Below are positions 1 to 6,131 of a stretch of 25,905 nucleotides of DNA, piece after piece. Every line of letters begins with the position of its first letter. Positions within the stretch are counted from its first letter, which is position 1. A model generated the notes under the pieces. That model was not told where the DNA came from. It did not search any database and saw only the letters and a program-made list of their open reading frames with translations. Location: positions 1-25,905 of the forward strand of contig DEJH01000030.1 of the NCBI GenBank assembly GCA_002353275.1, written 5' to 3'. The stretch is from Caryophanales bacterium UBA2753 (GTDB taxonomy: Bacteria > Bacillota_I > Bacilli_A > RFN20 > CAG-826). The translations under genes were made by a program, and so were the position numbers.

Positions 1-263
1 GTCTTCCCACATTTCCTACATCGATATCTTCTGACTCTTATTTCTACTTTAATGTTTCTATGTTTAATTATTGAGTTGTTGATTCTAACAGTGTAATAAT
101 CCTTTATTTCAATTTTGGTTGAACCACATTCTGGACAAAATCCACGAATATCTTCTAATTCAACATAAATAATGGATTCGTCCCCATCATAAACTGTATC
201 TAGTGTTTTAATTTTTGTTCCTGGTATTCCAAGTAATGGTAAAATGTCTTTGGCTTCAAACAT
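1..263 (-). CDS. ISL3-family transposase, N-terminal part (cut by window edge)
   Basis: The minus strand reads an open frame of 87 complete codons that runs off the left edge. It starts at an ATG at 263 with a good ribosome site (AAGGGAGG) about 6 bases upstream. The protein begins MFEAKDILPLLGIPG and carries two zinc-knuckle pairs, CPECG near residue 43 and CRKCGK near residue 81. This is the DNA-binding N-terminus typical of ISL3-type transposases, which cut and paste their element. The DDE catalytic core is outside the window, so activity cannot be judged. No other gene lies between it and tRNA-Leu. A different zinc-ribbon protein is possible but the layout fits ISL3 well. Confidence 0.8.
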   Translation of the reverse strand, partial: MFEAKDILPLLGIPGTKIKTLDTVYDGDESIIYVELEDIRGFCPECGSTKIEIKDYYTVRINNSIIKHRNIKVEIRVRRYRCRKCGK

Positions 264-342
264 AAAAAGCCTCCCTTCTGAATTTGTGTAGACAACATAA
301 TTCTAAGGGATTTTCTTTTTATCTATATGTCATGTTTAAAAA

Positions 343-395
343 CTGTAACTTTTAATGGGGACCTCCAAAAAACTACTCCCCATAGGATGTTACAG
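343..395. repeat. Imperfect long inverted repeat inside the IS end
   Basis: CTGTAAC (343-349) and ATGGGGA (355-361) are mirrored by TCCCCAT (377-383) and GTTACAG (389-395), giving a two-part stem of 14 exact pairs around a 15-base loop. It lies between the transposase start and the proposed IS terminus. It may be a transposase binding region or a structure shielding transposase translation from read-through. Confidence 0.6.
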
Positions 396-410
396 AACCT
401 TAAGAAATAG

Positions 411-443
411 GCACCTATCGCGATTATCGCGAGGGTGCTTTTT
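411..443 (+). terminator. Intrinsic terminator upstream of tRNA-Leu
   Basis: GCACC/GGTGC and TCGCGA/TCGCGA form a strong stem (411-438) with loop TTA, followed by five T. It reads on the plus strand but no plus-strand gene precedes it here. It probably ended a gene to the left before the IS inserted. Confidence 0.75.
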
Positions 444-461
444 CTATATTTCAAATAGTTC

Positions 462-491
462 TTTATAAATAAAGAGGATTTAGAATATAAT
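462..491 (+). promoter_or_regulatory. Promoter for tRNA-Leu
   Basis: A TATAAT -10 box at 486-491 lies 9 bases before the mature tRNA. A weak -35 candidate TTTATA is at 462-467 with an 18-base spacer. Confidence 0.55.
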
Positions 492-500
492 ATCCGTAAT

Positions 501-586
501 GCCCGAGTGGTGAAATTGGTAGACGCAATGGACTCAAAATCCATCGGTTAACAGCCATGTCGGTTCGAGTCCGACCCCGGGCACCA
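501..586 (+). tRNA. tRNA-Leu (anticodon CAA)
   Basis: This is an 86-base cloverleaf with encoded CCA. The anticodon loop CTCAAAA gives CAA, reading UUG. The long variable arm (GGU/GCC) is that of a class II leucine tRNA, and the T arm GTCGG/CCGAC is perfect. The acceptor stem GCCCGAG/CCCGGGC has one A6-C67 mismatch. Confidence 0.95.
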
Positions 587-603
587 TAATCTCAAATTAT
601 CTT

Positions 604-627
604 CCTGATTTAATCGGGATTTATTTA
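604..627 (+). terminator. Weak hairpin between tRNA-Leu and thyA
   Basis: CCTGAT-TTA-ATCGGG forms a 6-bp stem followed by ATTTATTTAT. It would terminate only partly, so some read-through from the tRNA promoter into thyA is plausible. No separate thyA promoter was recognised. Confidence 0.4.
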
Positions 628-644
628 TAAAAAGGAGAACACAT

Positions 645-1475
645 ATGTCTAAAGCAGATCAAATCTTTGTGGAGAATATGAAAGACATTCTTGAGAATGG
701 TTTTTCAGATGAGCATTTAAAAGTTCGCCCTCATTGGGAGGATGGTACTCCTGCTCATACGATTAAGAAGTTCTGCATCGTTAATAGATACAACCTTCAA
801 GAAGAGCTTCCAATCCTTACTATCAGAAGAACTGCTTTCAAATCTTGCTTAGATGAACTCCTTTGGATTTGGCAAAAGAAGAGCAATAACATCCATGATT
901 TAAAAAGTCATATCTGGGATTCTTGGGCGGATGAAAACGGTTCAATTGGAAAAGCTTATGGCTATCAACTCGCTAAAAAATCAATTTATCCAGAAGGGGA
1001 ATTTGATCAAGTTGATCGCGTTCTTTATGATTTAAAACATAATCCTCAATCAAGAAGAATTATGACTAATATCTATAACTTTGAAGATTTACATGAAATG
1101 AATTTATATCCATGTGCCTACTCGATGACTTTTAATGTCAGTGGTGACACACTTAATGGTATCTTAAATCAAAGAAGTAATGATATGTTAACCGCCAATA
1201 ACTGGAACGTATTACAGTATTCATTATTATTAATAATGTTTGCCCAAGTTAGTGGGCTTAAAGCAGGCACTTTAGTGCACGTCATCGCTGACGCTCATAT
1301 ATATGACCGCCATATTGATTTAGTAAAAGAAGTTATAACTAAACCTCAACATAAAGCTCCTAAACTTTGGGTTGATCCATCAATTAAAAATTTCTATGAT
1401 TTCACTGTCGATTCTTTTAAATTAATCGATTATGAATATGAACCATTAGATAAAAAGATTCCTGTCGCTATTTAA
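645..1475 (+). CDS. thyA: Thymidylate synthase ThyA
   Basis: ThyA methylates dUMP to dTMP using methylene-tetrahydrofolate, yielding dihydrofolate in the cytosol. The 276 residues match the family length. The N-terminal DGTPAHT and LLWIWQKKSN segments, the catalytic cysteine at residue 157 (LYPCAYS) and the dUMP-binding block QRSNDM (176-181) with Asn188 and DAHIYDRH (216-223) are all present. The usual D-x-x-L-G-x-P-F-N is replaced by DMLTANNWN. I recall that variant from clostridial and bacillar ThyA proteins, so it is probably not a defect. The start follows AAAGGAG by 7 bases. It lies one base upstream of the dihydrofolate reductase gene, which recycles its product, so the pair forms one operon. 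Confidence 0.97.
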   Translation: MSKADQIFVENMKDILENGFSDEHLKVRPHWEDGTPAHTIKKFCIVNRYNLQEELPILTIRRTAFKSCLDELLWIWQKKSNNIHDLKSHIWDSWADENGSIGKAYGYQLAKKSIYPEGEFDQVDRVLYDLKHNPQSRRIMTNIYNFEDLHEMNLYPCAYSMTFNVSGDTLNGILNQRSNDMLTANNWNVLQYSLLLIMFAQVSGLKAGTLVHVIADAHIYDRHIDLVKEVITKPQHKAPKLWVDPSIKNFYDFTVDSFKLIDYEYEPLDKKIPVAI

Positions 1476-1476
1476 G

Positions 1477-1986
1477 ATGATTATTTCAATATTAAGTGCA
1501 GATAACAAATGGGGAATAGGAAAAAGAAATGGTCTTCTTTTTTCTTTACCTATTGATATGAAGTTTTTTAGAACAACGACAAGTGGTCATGTTGTCGCTA
1601 TGGGAGAAAATACCTTATTATCTTTCCCTAATAGTAAGCCACTAAAAAATCGTACTCATATCGTTTTAAGTGCCGATCCTACTCATAATTATGAAGGAGT
1701 GATTAATGTTCATTCTTTTGAAGAATTCTTAAAGACGATAAAAGAATATTCCTTAAAAGAAGATGTCTATATCATCGGAGGAGCTTCTATTTATAATCAA
1801 ATGATTCCATATGTTGATATGGTGTTACTCACTAAAGTAGATGAAGATGGAAAAGCTGAAGTATTTTTCCATAATCTTGATGAAGATAATAATTTTAAAT
1901 GTGTTGAAAGTGGTGAACCTTTAATCGATAATGGTCACACGATCCGTTTTACAAAATATATCAATAGTAATAAGGTCGATATATAA
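1477..1986 (+). CDS. folA: Dihydrofolate reductase
   Basis: The enzyme reduces dihydrofolate to tetrahydrofolate with NADPH, closing the cycle opened by ThyA. At 169 residues it has normal length. The N-terminal SADNKWGIGKRNGLLFSLP matches the WGIGxxNxLPWxLP signature, with Leu-Phe in place of Pro-Trp. The substrate-binding acid lies in LPIDMKFF (Asp27). The NADPH region AMGENT and the YIIGGASIYNQ glycine pair (about 98-108) are clear. The start codon is one base past the thyA stop with no separate ribosome site, so it is probably translated by coupling. A tRNA-Thr gene begins 10 bases after its stop without an intervening terminator. Confidence 0.95.
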   Translation: MIISILSADNKWGIGKRNGLLFSLPIDMKFFRTTTSGHVVAMGENTLLSFPNSKPLKNRTHIVLSADPTHNYEGVINVHSFEEFLKTIKEYSLKEDVYIIGGASIYNQMIPYVDMVLLTKVDEDGKAEVFFHNLDEDNNFKCVESGEPLIDNGHTIRFTKYINSNKVDI

Positions 1987-1996
1987 TTAAAAAGTT

Positions 1997-2073
1997 GCCG
2001 ACTTAGCTCAACCTGGTAGAGCAACTGAATCGTAATCAGTAGGTTGCAGGTTCAATTCCTGTAGTCGGCACCA
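1997..2073 (+). tRNA. tRNA-Thr (anticodon CGT)
   Basis: This is a 77-base cloverleaf with encoded CCA. Acceptor GCCGACT/AGTCGGC is perfect, and the anticodon loop ATCGTAA gives CGT, reading ACG. It begins 10 bases after folA with no visible promoter of its own, so it is probably processed from the thyA-folA transcript. Confidence 0.95.
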
Positions 2074-2089
2074 AATGATGTTTCTTATA

Positions 2090-2115
2090 GGCTCTTATAA
2101 GGGCCTTATTTTTTT
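2090..2115 (+). terminator. Terminator of the thyA-folA-tRNA-Thr unit
   Basis: GGCTC-TTATAA-GGGCC is followed by TTATTTTTTT. It is the first strong terminator after thyA. Confidence 0.75.
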
Positions 2116-2179
2116 ATTTATAAAGACATTTATTTCATGCATACGCGCGTAAATTCTTATTTTTTCTTTAAAAAAGTAC

Positions 2180-2209
2180 TTGTCAATTATCTTTATATAT
2201 AGATATAAT
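2180..2209 (+). promoter_or_regulatory. Promoter for tRNA-Val
   Basis: TTGTCA at 2180-2185 and TATAAT at 2204-2209 are 18 bases apart. The start is expected about 30 bases before the mature tRNA. Confidence 0.7.
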
Positions 2210-2245
2210 AGTGGAGCGCTTTAAAAGAGGCGTATCCAGCGAAAT

Positions 2246-2321
2246 GGGTATTTAGCTCAGCTGGGAGAGCATCTGTTTGACGTACAGAAGGTCGGCGGTT
2301 CGATCCCGTCAGTACCCACCA
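2246..2321 (+). tRNA. tRNA-Val (anticodon GAC)
   Basis: This is a 76-base cloverleaf. Acceptor GGGTATT pairs with AGTACCC (one G-U), the anticodon loop TTGACGT gives GAC, and CCA is encoded. Confidence 0.95.
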
Positions 2322-2355
2322 AATTACTTATAACTCAAATGAGTTATATATACGG

Positions 2356-2385
2356 CACATAACATTCAGGTTTATGTGTTTTTTT
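2356..2385 (+). terminator. Terminator after tRNA-Val
   Basis: CACATAA (2356-2362) pairs with TTATGTG (2372-2378), followed by seven T. A second inverted repeat, TATAACTCA-AA-TGAGTTATA, lies just before it near 2328-2347. Confidence 0.75.
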
Positions 2386-2399
2386 GTTCTTAGATATTT

Positions 2400-2405
2400 T
2401 ATAAT
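2400..2405 (+). promoter_or_regulatory. -10 box for tRNA-Gly
   Basis: TATAAT ends 10 bases before the mature tRNA. No convincing -35 hexamer was found at the expected spacing. Confidence 0.45.
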
Positions 2406-2414
2406 GTTTTCACT

Positions 2415-2488
2415 GCATACGTAGTTCAATGGTAGAACGTTAGCTTCCCAAGCTGAATACGCGGGTTCGATTCCCGTCGTGTGCTCCA
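2415..2488 (+). tRNA. tRNA-Gly (anticodon CCC)
   Basis: This is a 74-base cloverleaf. Acceptor GCATACG pairs with CGTGTGC, the anticodon loop TTCCCAA gives CCC, the discriminator base is T and CCA is encoded. Confidence 0.95.
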
Positions 2489-2506
2489 AACTTGAGAAAA
2501 TTAAAA

Positions 2507-2534
2507 ATGACAGATTACATTTCTGCCATTTTTT
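2507..2534 (+). terminator. Terminator after tRNA-Gly
   Basis: ATGACAGA pairs with TCTGCCAT (one A-C mismatch), followed by a run of T. Confidence 0.7.
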
Positions 2535-2608
2535 ATATATCGTCTTTTTTGTAGTTTTCGAATGACTGTGAGCTACCCCAGATAACTGATAAGTGCTAAT
2601 AAAATAAT

Positions 2609-2637
2609 TTGTAAGAAACAAATAATTATGAAATAAT
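2609..2637 (+). promoter_or_regulatory. Possible promoter of the kinase leader
   Basis: TTGTAA at 2609-2614 and AATAAT at 2632-2637 are 17 bases apart. A TAATAT shifted by two bases is an alternative. The match is modest. A start near 2645 would give a leader of about 140 bases before the HipA-like gene. Confidence 0.35.
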
Positions 2638-2668
2638 ATAAGTGTCAAGAGAATTATGGCAATTATTT

Positions 2669-2736
2669 CTCACAGGTAGTAAATGTATACCGATTAAATA
2701 ATGCTCTTGATTGCTTATTAAGACCTCACAGGTAGT
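2669..2736 (+). repeat. 12-bp direct repeat in the kinase leader
   Basis: CTCACAGGTAGT occurs exactly at 2669-2680 and 2725-2736, 56 bases apart. The bases before each copy share a loose ATTnGCnnATTA-like pattern. An inverted CTGTGAG lies upstream at 2566-2572. They could be protein-binding half sites or units of a small repeat RNA. Confidence 0.7.
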
Positions 2737-2747
2737 GCCTTAATTAG

Positions 2748-2773
2748 AAGCCGTTTAACGGCTTTTTATTTTT
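2748..2773 (+). terminator. Terminator directly upstream of the HipA-like gene
   Basis: AAGCCG-TTTAA-CGGCTT is followed by T-rich sequence and ends 2-3 bases before the ribosome site GGAGG (2776-2780). No annotated gene precedes it, so it ends a leader RNA or acts as an attenuator for the kinase gene. Confidence 0.75.
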
Positions 2774-2786
2774 ATGGAGGTGTTGT

Positions 2787-3764
2787 ATGTCGTTTTTAAT
2801 GGATTTTACTGAATTGCCACAAAGCAATCTTTTATATGGCGGCAATGCTGGTTTAAAGCGTGGCGTTATTTGGAATGGCTCACACTGGCTCATTAAATTT
2901 CCACAAGAAACATCTACGTTTGATAAAGTTGATATATCTTTTACCACCTCACCATTAAGCGAGTATGTTGGTAGTCACATATTTGAAATACTTGGATACA
3001 ATGTGCATAAAACATCATTAGGAATTTTTAATAATGAAAAGATTAATCGAAAACAATTGGTGGTAGCCTGTCAAGATTTTACTAACAATGGTCGTTTAAA
3101 ATTAATTGATTACGAAGCTATAAAAAATAATTATAGCGATGAACTTCAAATTAAATTATCCGAATTGAGGATGTCTTTGCCTGAATATAAATCAAAAGGC
3201 ATTTCTTCTCATACCGTTCCAATAGAAGAAATAATTCTCCAATTTAAGGAAAATAGTATTTTTATTAACAATCCAGAATCGCAAAAATTGTTTTGGGAAG
3301 TTTTAATAATTGATTGCTTAATTAACAACAATGACCGAAACAAAAATAACTGGGGATTTTTATATGACCATTCTTTAAATACCTACTGCCCAGCACCCAT
3401 ATATGATAATGGTGCCTCATTTGTTTCAAAACATAGTGATGAAAAACTTTTGAAACTTTTATCCAATCAATCAGCATTAGAAAATTCCGCTTTAAACGGA
3501 ATGTGCTATTACACAGTTAATAATGAATTATTAAATTTTAGAAACTTCTTTAGAAAATTAAAAGAAAACCATCTTGATGAGCAACTTAAGGCAGCGCTAC
3601 AATCTGTTGTTTCTAAGATAACAACTAAATGGGCTGATATTAAATCTTTTATTAATGATTTACCTTGTGAGGAAAACGGAATAAGAATTATTAGTGATAT
3701 TCAAAAACAATTTTTCATTAAAACAATGGAAATAAGATTTGAAAAATTGATTAAGGCTCTATAG
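2787..3764 (+). CDS. HipA/CtkA-like serine/threonine kinase
   Basis: The 325-residue protein matches the kinase half of HipA toxins and the stand-alone CtkA type. The glycine-rich loop YGGNAGLKRGV (17-27), ATP lysine in WLIKFP (Lys37), SPLSEYVGSHIFEILG (55-70), catalytic loop NNNDRNKNN (Asp183, Asn188) and metal-binding PIYDNGAS (Asp207) are all present, so it is probably active. HipA relatives phosphorylate translation factors or aminoacyl-tRNA synthetases; the target here is unknown. The HipA N-subdomain is missing and no HipB-like antitoxin gene is adjacent. The start follows GGAGG by 6 bases and sits just after a terminator and a repeated leader. A repeated-type terminator follows at 3802. 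It may be a toxin or an effector. Confidence 0.85.
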   Translation: MSFLMDFTELPQSNLLYGGNAGLKRGVIWNGSHWLIKFPQETSTFDKVDISFTTSPLSEYVGSHIFEILGYNVHKTSLGIFNNEKINRKQLVVACQDFTNNGRLKLIDYEAIKNNYSDELQIKLSELRMSLPEYKSKGISSHTVPIEEIILQFKENSIFINNPESQKLFWEVLIIDCLINNNDRNKNNWGFLYDHSLNTYCPAPIYDNGASFVSKHSDEKLLKLLSNQSALENSALNGMCYYTVNNELLNFRNFFRKLKENHLDEQLKAALQSVVSKITTKWADIKSFINDLPCEENGIRIISDIQKQFFIKTMEIRFEKLIKAL

Positions 3765-3801
3765 CTGTAGTGGGTTTTAATTAATTCAGAATATGTGCGC
3801 T

Positions 3802-3826
3802 GGCAGTTAACACTAACTGCCTTTTT
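3802..3826 (+). terminator. Terminator copy 1 (after the kinase gene)
   Basis: GGCAGTTA-ACAC-TAACTGCC is followed by five T. The stretch 3800-3826 is identical over 27 bases to 5253-5279. Confidence 0.9.
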
Positions 3827-3851
3827 ATTTATAAAAAGATGATGTTTTATA

Positions 3852-3886
3852 TTTCGCAAAATTAAAAATTGATGAAAAATGCGAAA
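3852..3886. promoter_or_regulatory. Operator-like inverted repeat around the ATPase -35 box
   Basis: TTTCGCA (3852-3858) and TGCGAAA (3880-3886) are exact inverted arms 21 bases apart. They bracket the -35 box and end 5 bases before the -10 box, a layout suited to a repressor or autoregulator. Confidence 0.6.
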
Positions 3887-3897
3887 CAGGATATAAT
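3869..3897 (+). promoter_or_regulatory. Promoter of the AAA+/DUF4143 ATPase gene
   Basis: TTGATG at 3869-3874 and TATAAT at 3892-3897 have a 17-base spacer. The expected start near 3904 leaves a leader of only about 11 bases containing the GAGG ribosome site. Confidence 0.75.
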
Positions 3898-3914
3898 ATG
3901 ATCGAGGTAAGAAA

Positions 3915-5111
3915 ATGAAACTAATTAAGCGCCCATTTTATTTAGAAAATTTACTTAATGTTAAGGATGTTCCTGACATTAAAATCATTACTGGTGTCAG
4001 AAGAAGTGGTAAGTCAAAACTTTTAGATGCTTTTTATGATTATTTAATTAATGATAAGCAAGAGAAAAACGTAATAAGAATAAAATTAAATCTTAAAAAA
4101 TTCGAATCTTTATTAGACCCAGATAAATTATATGAATTTGTTGATAATGAATATGTAGATGGTGTAACTAATTATTTGATTATTGATGAAATTCAACAGT
4201 GCGTTGGTTTTGAAAGAATAATTAATAGTTTATATGAAGAAGAAAGATTTGACATTTATCTTTCAGGCTCGAATGCTTTTATGCTTTCTAGTGATCTAGC
4301 AACTTTATTTGGAGGCAGATATTTTGATTTAAAAATGTTTCCGTTTTCTTTTAAAGAATTCAATATTTACTACAATAACGTTAACCCCATTGATTCATTT
4401 GATGAATATGTGACTAGAGGTGGTATGGCGGGTTCATACCTCTACAAAAATCAAAATGATGCATATGAATATATAAATGGAATCTATAAAAAAACAATAT
4501 CTAAAGATATAGTAAAGAGATTCAAAGTTGAAAATGAGCCACTACTCACTATGATTGCTGATTTTTTGATGGACAATGTAGGAAATAAAACATCTATTAG
4601 AAACATAGCTAATTCTTTGACTTCCAATTCATATAAGGTAAATGATAAAACTGTAGGTTCTTATGTTGATTATCTTTGCAAATCATTTCTTTTTTATCCG
4701 TTTACTAGATATGACATTAAAGGTAATAAGTATTTAGAATCAGATAAAAAATATTATCTAGTTGACTTATCATTTAGATTTGCTAACATCGGCACCAAAA
4801 ACATGGATTATGGAAGACTATATGAAAATCTTGTAGCAATTGAACTTTTAAGAAGAGGATATGAAGCGTACGTTGGCGTGCTTTATGAAAAAGAAATAGA
4901 TTTTGTCGCAATTAAAAATGGCTATAAATATTACATTCAAGTTAGTGACGATATATCTAGACCAGAGACATTTGAAAGGGAAGTAAAGCCTTTGCTATCA
5001 ATTAAAGATGCCTATCCAAAGATTTTAATTGCTCGAACAAAACATCCAGAGAGCCAATATGAAGGTGTTCGAATAATTGATATTGGGGAATGGTTAAATA
5101 ATAACATTTAG
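3915..5111 (+). CDS. AAA+ ATPase with C-terminal DUF4143 (nuclease-fold) domain
   Basis: The 398-residue protein has a P-loop at GVRRSGKS (27-34), Walker B LIIDE (Asp91-Glu92), sensor segment YLSGSNAFML (115-124) and an arginine in LFGGRY. Next come a winged-helix-like middle and a C-terminal PD-(D/E)xK-like fold with EIDFVA and YYIQVS. The expected lysine of the nuclease motif is not visible, so the fold is probably not catalytic. Such AAA_14/DUF4143 proteins are very common and often multiplied in gut bacteria; their function is unsettled. The gene has its own promoter with an inverted repeat. It lies between two identical terminators, which suggests it moved as a unit. A remnant of a related gene is at 22430. 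Confidence 0.92.
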   Translation: MKLIKRPFYLENLLNVKDVPDIKIITGVRRSGKSKLLDAFYDYLINDKQEKNVIRIKLNLKKFESLLDPDKLYEFVDNEYVDGVTNYLIIDEIQQCVGFERIINSLYEEERFDIYLSGSNAFMLSSDLATLFGGRYFDLKMFPFSFKEFNIYYNNVNPIDSFDEYVTRGGMAGSYLYKNQNDAYEYINGIYKKTISKDIVKRFKVENEPLLTMIADFLMDNVGNKTSIRNIANSLTSNSYKVNDKTVGSYVDYLCKSFLFYPFTRYDIKGNKYLESDKKYYLVDLSFRFANIGTKNMDYGRLYENLVAIELLRRGYEAYVGVLYEKEIDFVAIKNGYKYYIQVSDDISRPETFEREVKPLLSIKDAYPKILIARTKHPESQYEGVRIIDIGEWLNNNI

Positions 5112-5160
5112 TACAAAATTGTCATTTGACCAGTTCAATAAAAACATACAATAGAAAACC

Positions 5161-5191
5161 TAATTGCATACTTTTTAAAAATATGCAATTA
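5161..5191. repeat. Perfect 10-bp inverted repeat downstream of the ATPase gene
   Basis: TAATTGCATA (5161-5170) and TATGCAATTA (5182-5191) are exact inverted arms around C-TTTTT-AAAAA, so nearly the whole 31 bases is palindromic. No T-run follows. It could be a cruciform, a protein site or an attachment-like site. Confidence 0.75.
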
Positions 5192-5254
5192 AAGGAAAAA
5201 AAGTTCGCTAATTAATCATTCGACTCGTTCAACAAACACAATAGACTTAATACT

Positions 5255-5280
5255 GGCAGTTAACACTAACTGCCTTTTTT
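5255..5280 (+). terminator. Terminator copy 2 (after the ATPase gene)
   Basis: This is the same 8-bp stem as at 3802, followed by six T. It ends two bases before the stop codon of the convergent NUMOD1-repeat gene. Confidence 0.9.
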
Positions 5281-5281
5281 G

Positions 5282-5911
5282 TTAAAAAGAAGTTCTTTTA
5301 TATTTCCAGATATATCCAAAAGCAGTCTGATATTTACCAGTTAAACATTGACTGATACCTCGATTATTCACATTTTTTCCTAAATTAATCGTGGCTTCTC
5401 TAATTGAAGGGTAAGTTTTGATATAGTTTCCATCTAAATCATATTGGATAATAGGTTTAGTTTTATTATCAATTTCTCTTCCTTTTTTAAGATTATATTT
5501 ACTAATCTCATTATCGGATAAATATCTGAATTTGGTTTTACCAAGATAAGGATATTTTTTATTTAATAAATCGCGTAAAGAATGAGAATCAATATTATTA
5601 TCTTTTGCTGCTTTATTAATTGATGGATATATCTTATCAATCTCATTAGATTCATTTAGTCTCGCTACTGGTTTAATGGTTAATATTTTCTTTTCAATTA
5701 CTACTGGATCAATTCTATTAGGAACTTCATTAACCAGATATCTTTTCCACTGCAAGTTCTTAACTACTTTAATATCCCCTCTTATACATCGATCAATTGT
5801 ACGTTTAAATAAGTTCCTACTCCTACTAGCGATAACAGCAGAAGGATAGGTTTTCACAAATTCTCCACTAAGAGTATAGCAAGCGACAATTGTATTAGAG
5901 TTTCTTCCCAT
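5282..5911 (-). CDS. Three NUMOD1/IENR1-like repeats, no nuclease domain
   Basis: The 209-residue basic protein consists of three degenerate copies of the roughly 50-residue NUMOD1 module that confers DNA recognition on homing endonucleases. Copy 1 is residues 8-58 (ACYTLSGEFVKTYPS to NLQWKRY), copy 2 is 81-131 (ARLNESNEIDKIYPSINKAA to KTKFRYL) and copy 3 is 153-204 (IIQYDLDGNYIKTYPSIREA to FGYIWKY). No HNH, GIY-YIG or LAGLIDADG motif is present, so it should bind DNA but not cut. It may be a remnant of a larger homing enzyme or a co-opted regulator. The ribosome site is weak (GAGTG). It lies alone on the minus strand, convergent with the ATPase gene and divergent from the surface-protein region. 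Confidence 0.7.
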   Translation of the reverse strand: MGRNSNTIVACYTLSGEFVKTYPSAVIASRSRNLFKRTIDRCIRGDIKVVKNLQWKRYLVNEVPNRIDPVVIEKKILTIKPVARLNESNEIDKIYPSINKAAKDNNIDSHSLRDLLNKKYPYLGKTKFRYLSDNEISKYNLKKGREIDNKTKPIIQYDLDGNYIKTYPSIREATINLGKNVNNRGISQCLTGKYQTAFGYIWKYKRTSF

Positions 5912-5927
5912 ATATCACTCAATATAA

Positions 5928-5978
5928 CCCTCACACTTGCGTCGCTTTTAGGCGCTACACAGGGATTTTTTGCATGCT
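5928..5978 (+). terminator. Terminator-like hairpin upstream of the NUMOD1-repeat gene
   Basis: GCGTC-GCTTTTA-GGCGC sits inside CCCT/AGGG arms and is followed by six T on the plus strand. On the minus strand it would lie in the 5' leader of the NUMOD1-repeat gene. No plus-strand gene feeds it, so its role is unclear. Confidence 0.35.
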
Positions 5979-6083
5979 AAAAATCATCTCTTTTCTCTTG
6001 ACAACATAAGGGGTGCATTTTCAAAAAGTCTCACTATTTTGATAGTGGGTTTGTATAACAAAATGAAGAAAATACGAGATAGT

Positions 6084-6103
6084 TTATTTACTTAAGTAAA
6101 TAA
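6084..6103. repeat. Perfect 20-bp palindrome upstream of the CTT-repeat promoter
   Basis: TTATTTACTTAAGTAAATAA is exactly self-complementary. It lies 25 bases before the -35 box, a usual place for an activator or repressor dimer. Confidence 0.7.
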
Positions 6104-6104
6104 G

Positions 6105-6131
6105 TTAGCACTCTAACCCTTGAAGTGCTTG
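6105..6131. promoter_or_regulatory. CIRCE-like element overlapping the -35 box
   Basis: TTAGCACTC matches the left CIRCE arm at all 9 positions. After exactly 9 bases comes AAGTGCTTG, which matches the right arm GAGTGCTAA at 6 of 9. CIRCE is the HrcA heat-shock operator. Its last three bases overlap the -35 box TTGCTT. The degenerate right arm makes HrcA binding uncertain. Confidence 0.4.

Larger units (their letters stand above)
1..399 (-). mobile_element. Left-hand portion of an ISL3-like insertion sequence (outer end tentative)
   Basis: The element contains the transposase start. Its outer end is proposed at 399, where the minus strand begins GGTTCTGTAACATCC, which resembles the GGnTCT-type termini of ISL3 elements. 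The opposite terminus and the target duplication are outside the window, so the boundary is an inference. Confidence 0.35.

Noticed and set aside
323..544. Minus-strand frame of 73 codons
   Set aside because: It covers part of tRNA-Leu, its promoter and a terminator in antisense, has no ribosome site and resembles nothing.
2328..2648. Minus-strand frame of 106 codons with a peptide reading TTGIEPAYSAWEANVLPL
   Set aside because: That peptide is the antisense translation of tRNA-Gly, a well-known false protein. The frame also crosses two terminators.
5998..6026. TTGACA at 5998-6003 as a promoter
   Set aside because: It is a perfect -35 hexamer, but no -10-like sequence lies 16-18 bases downstream.
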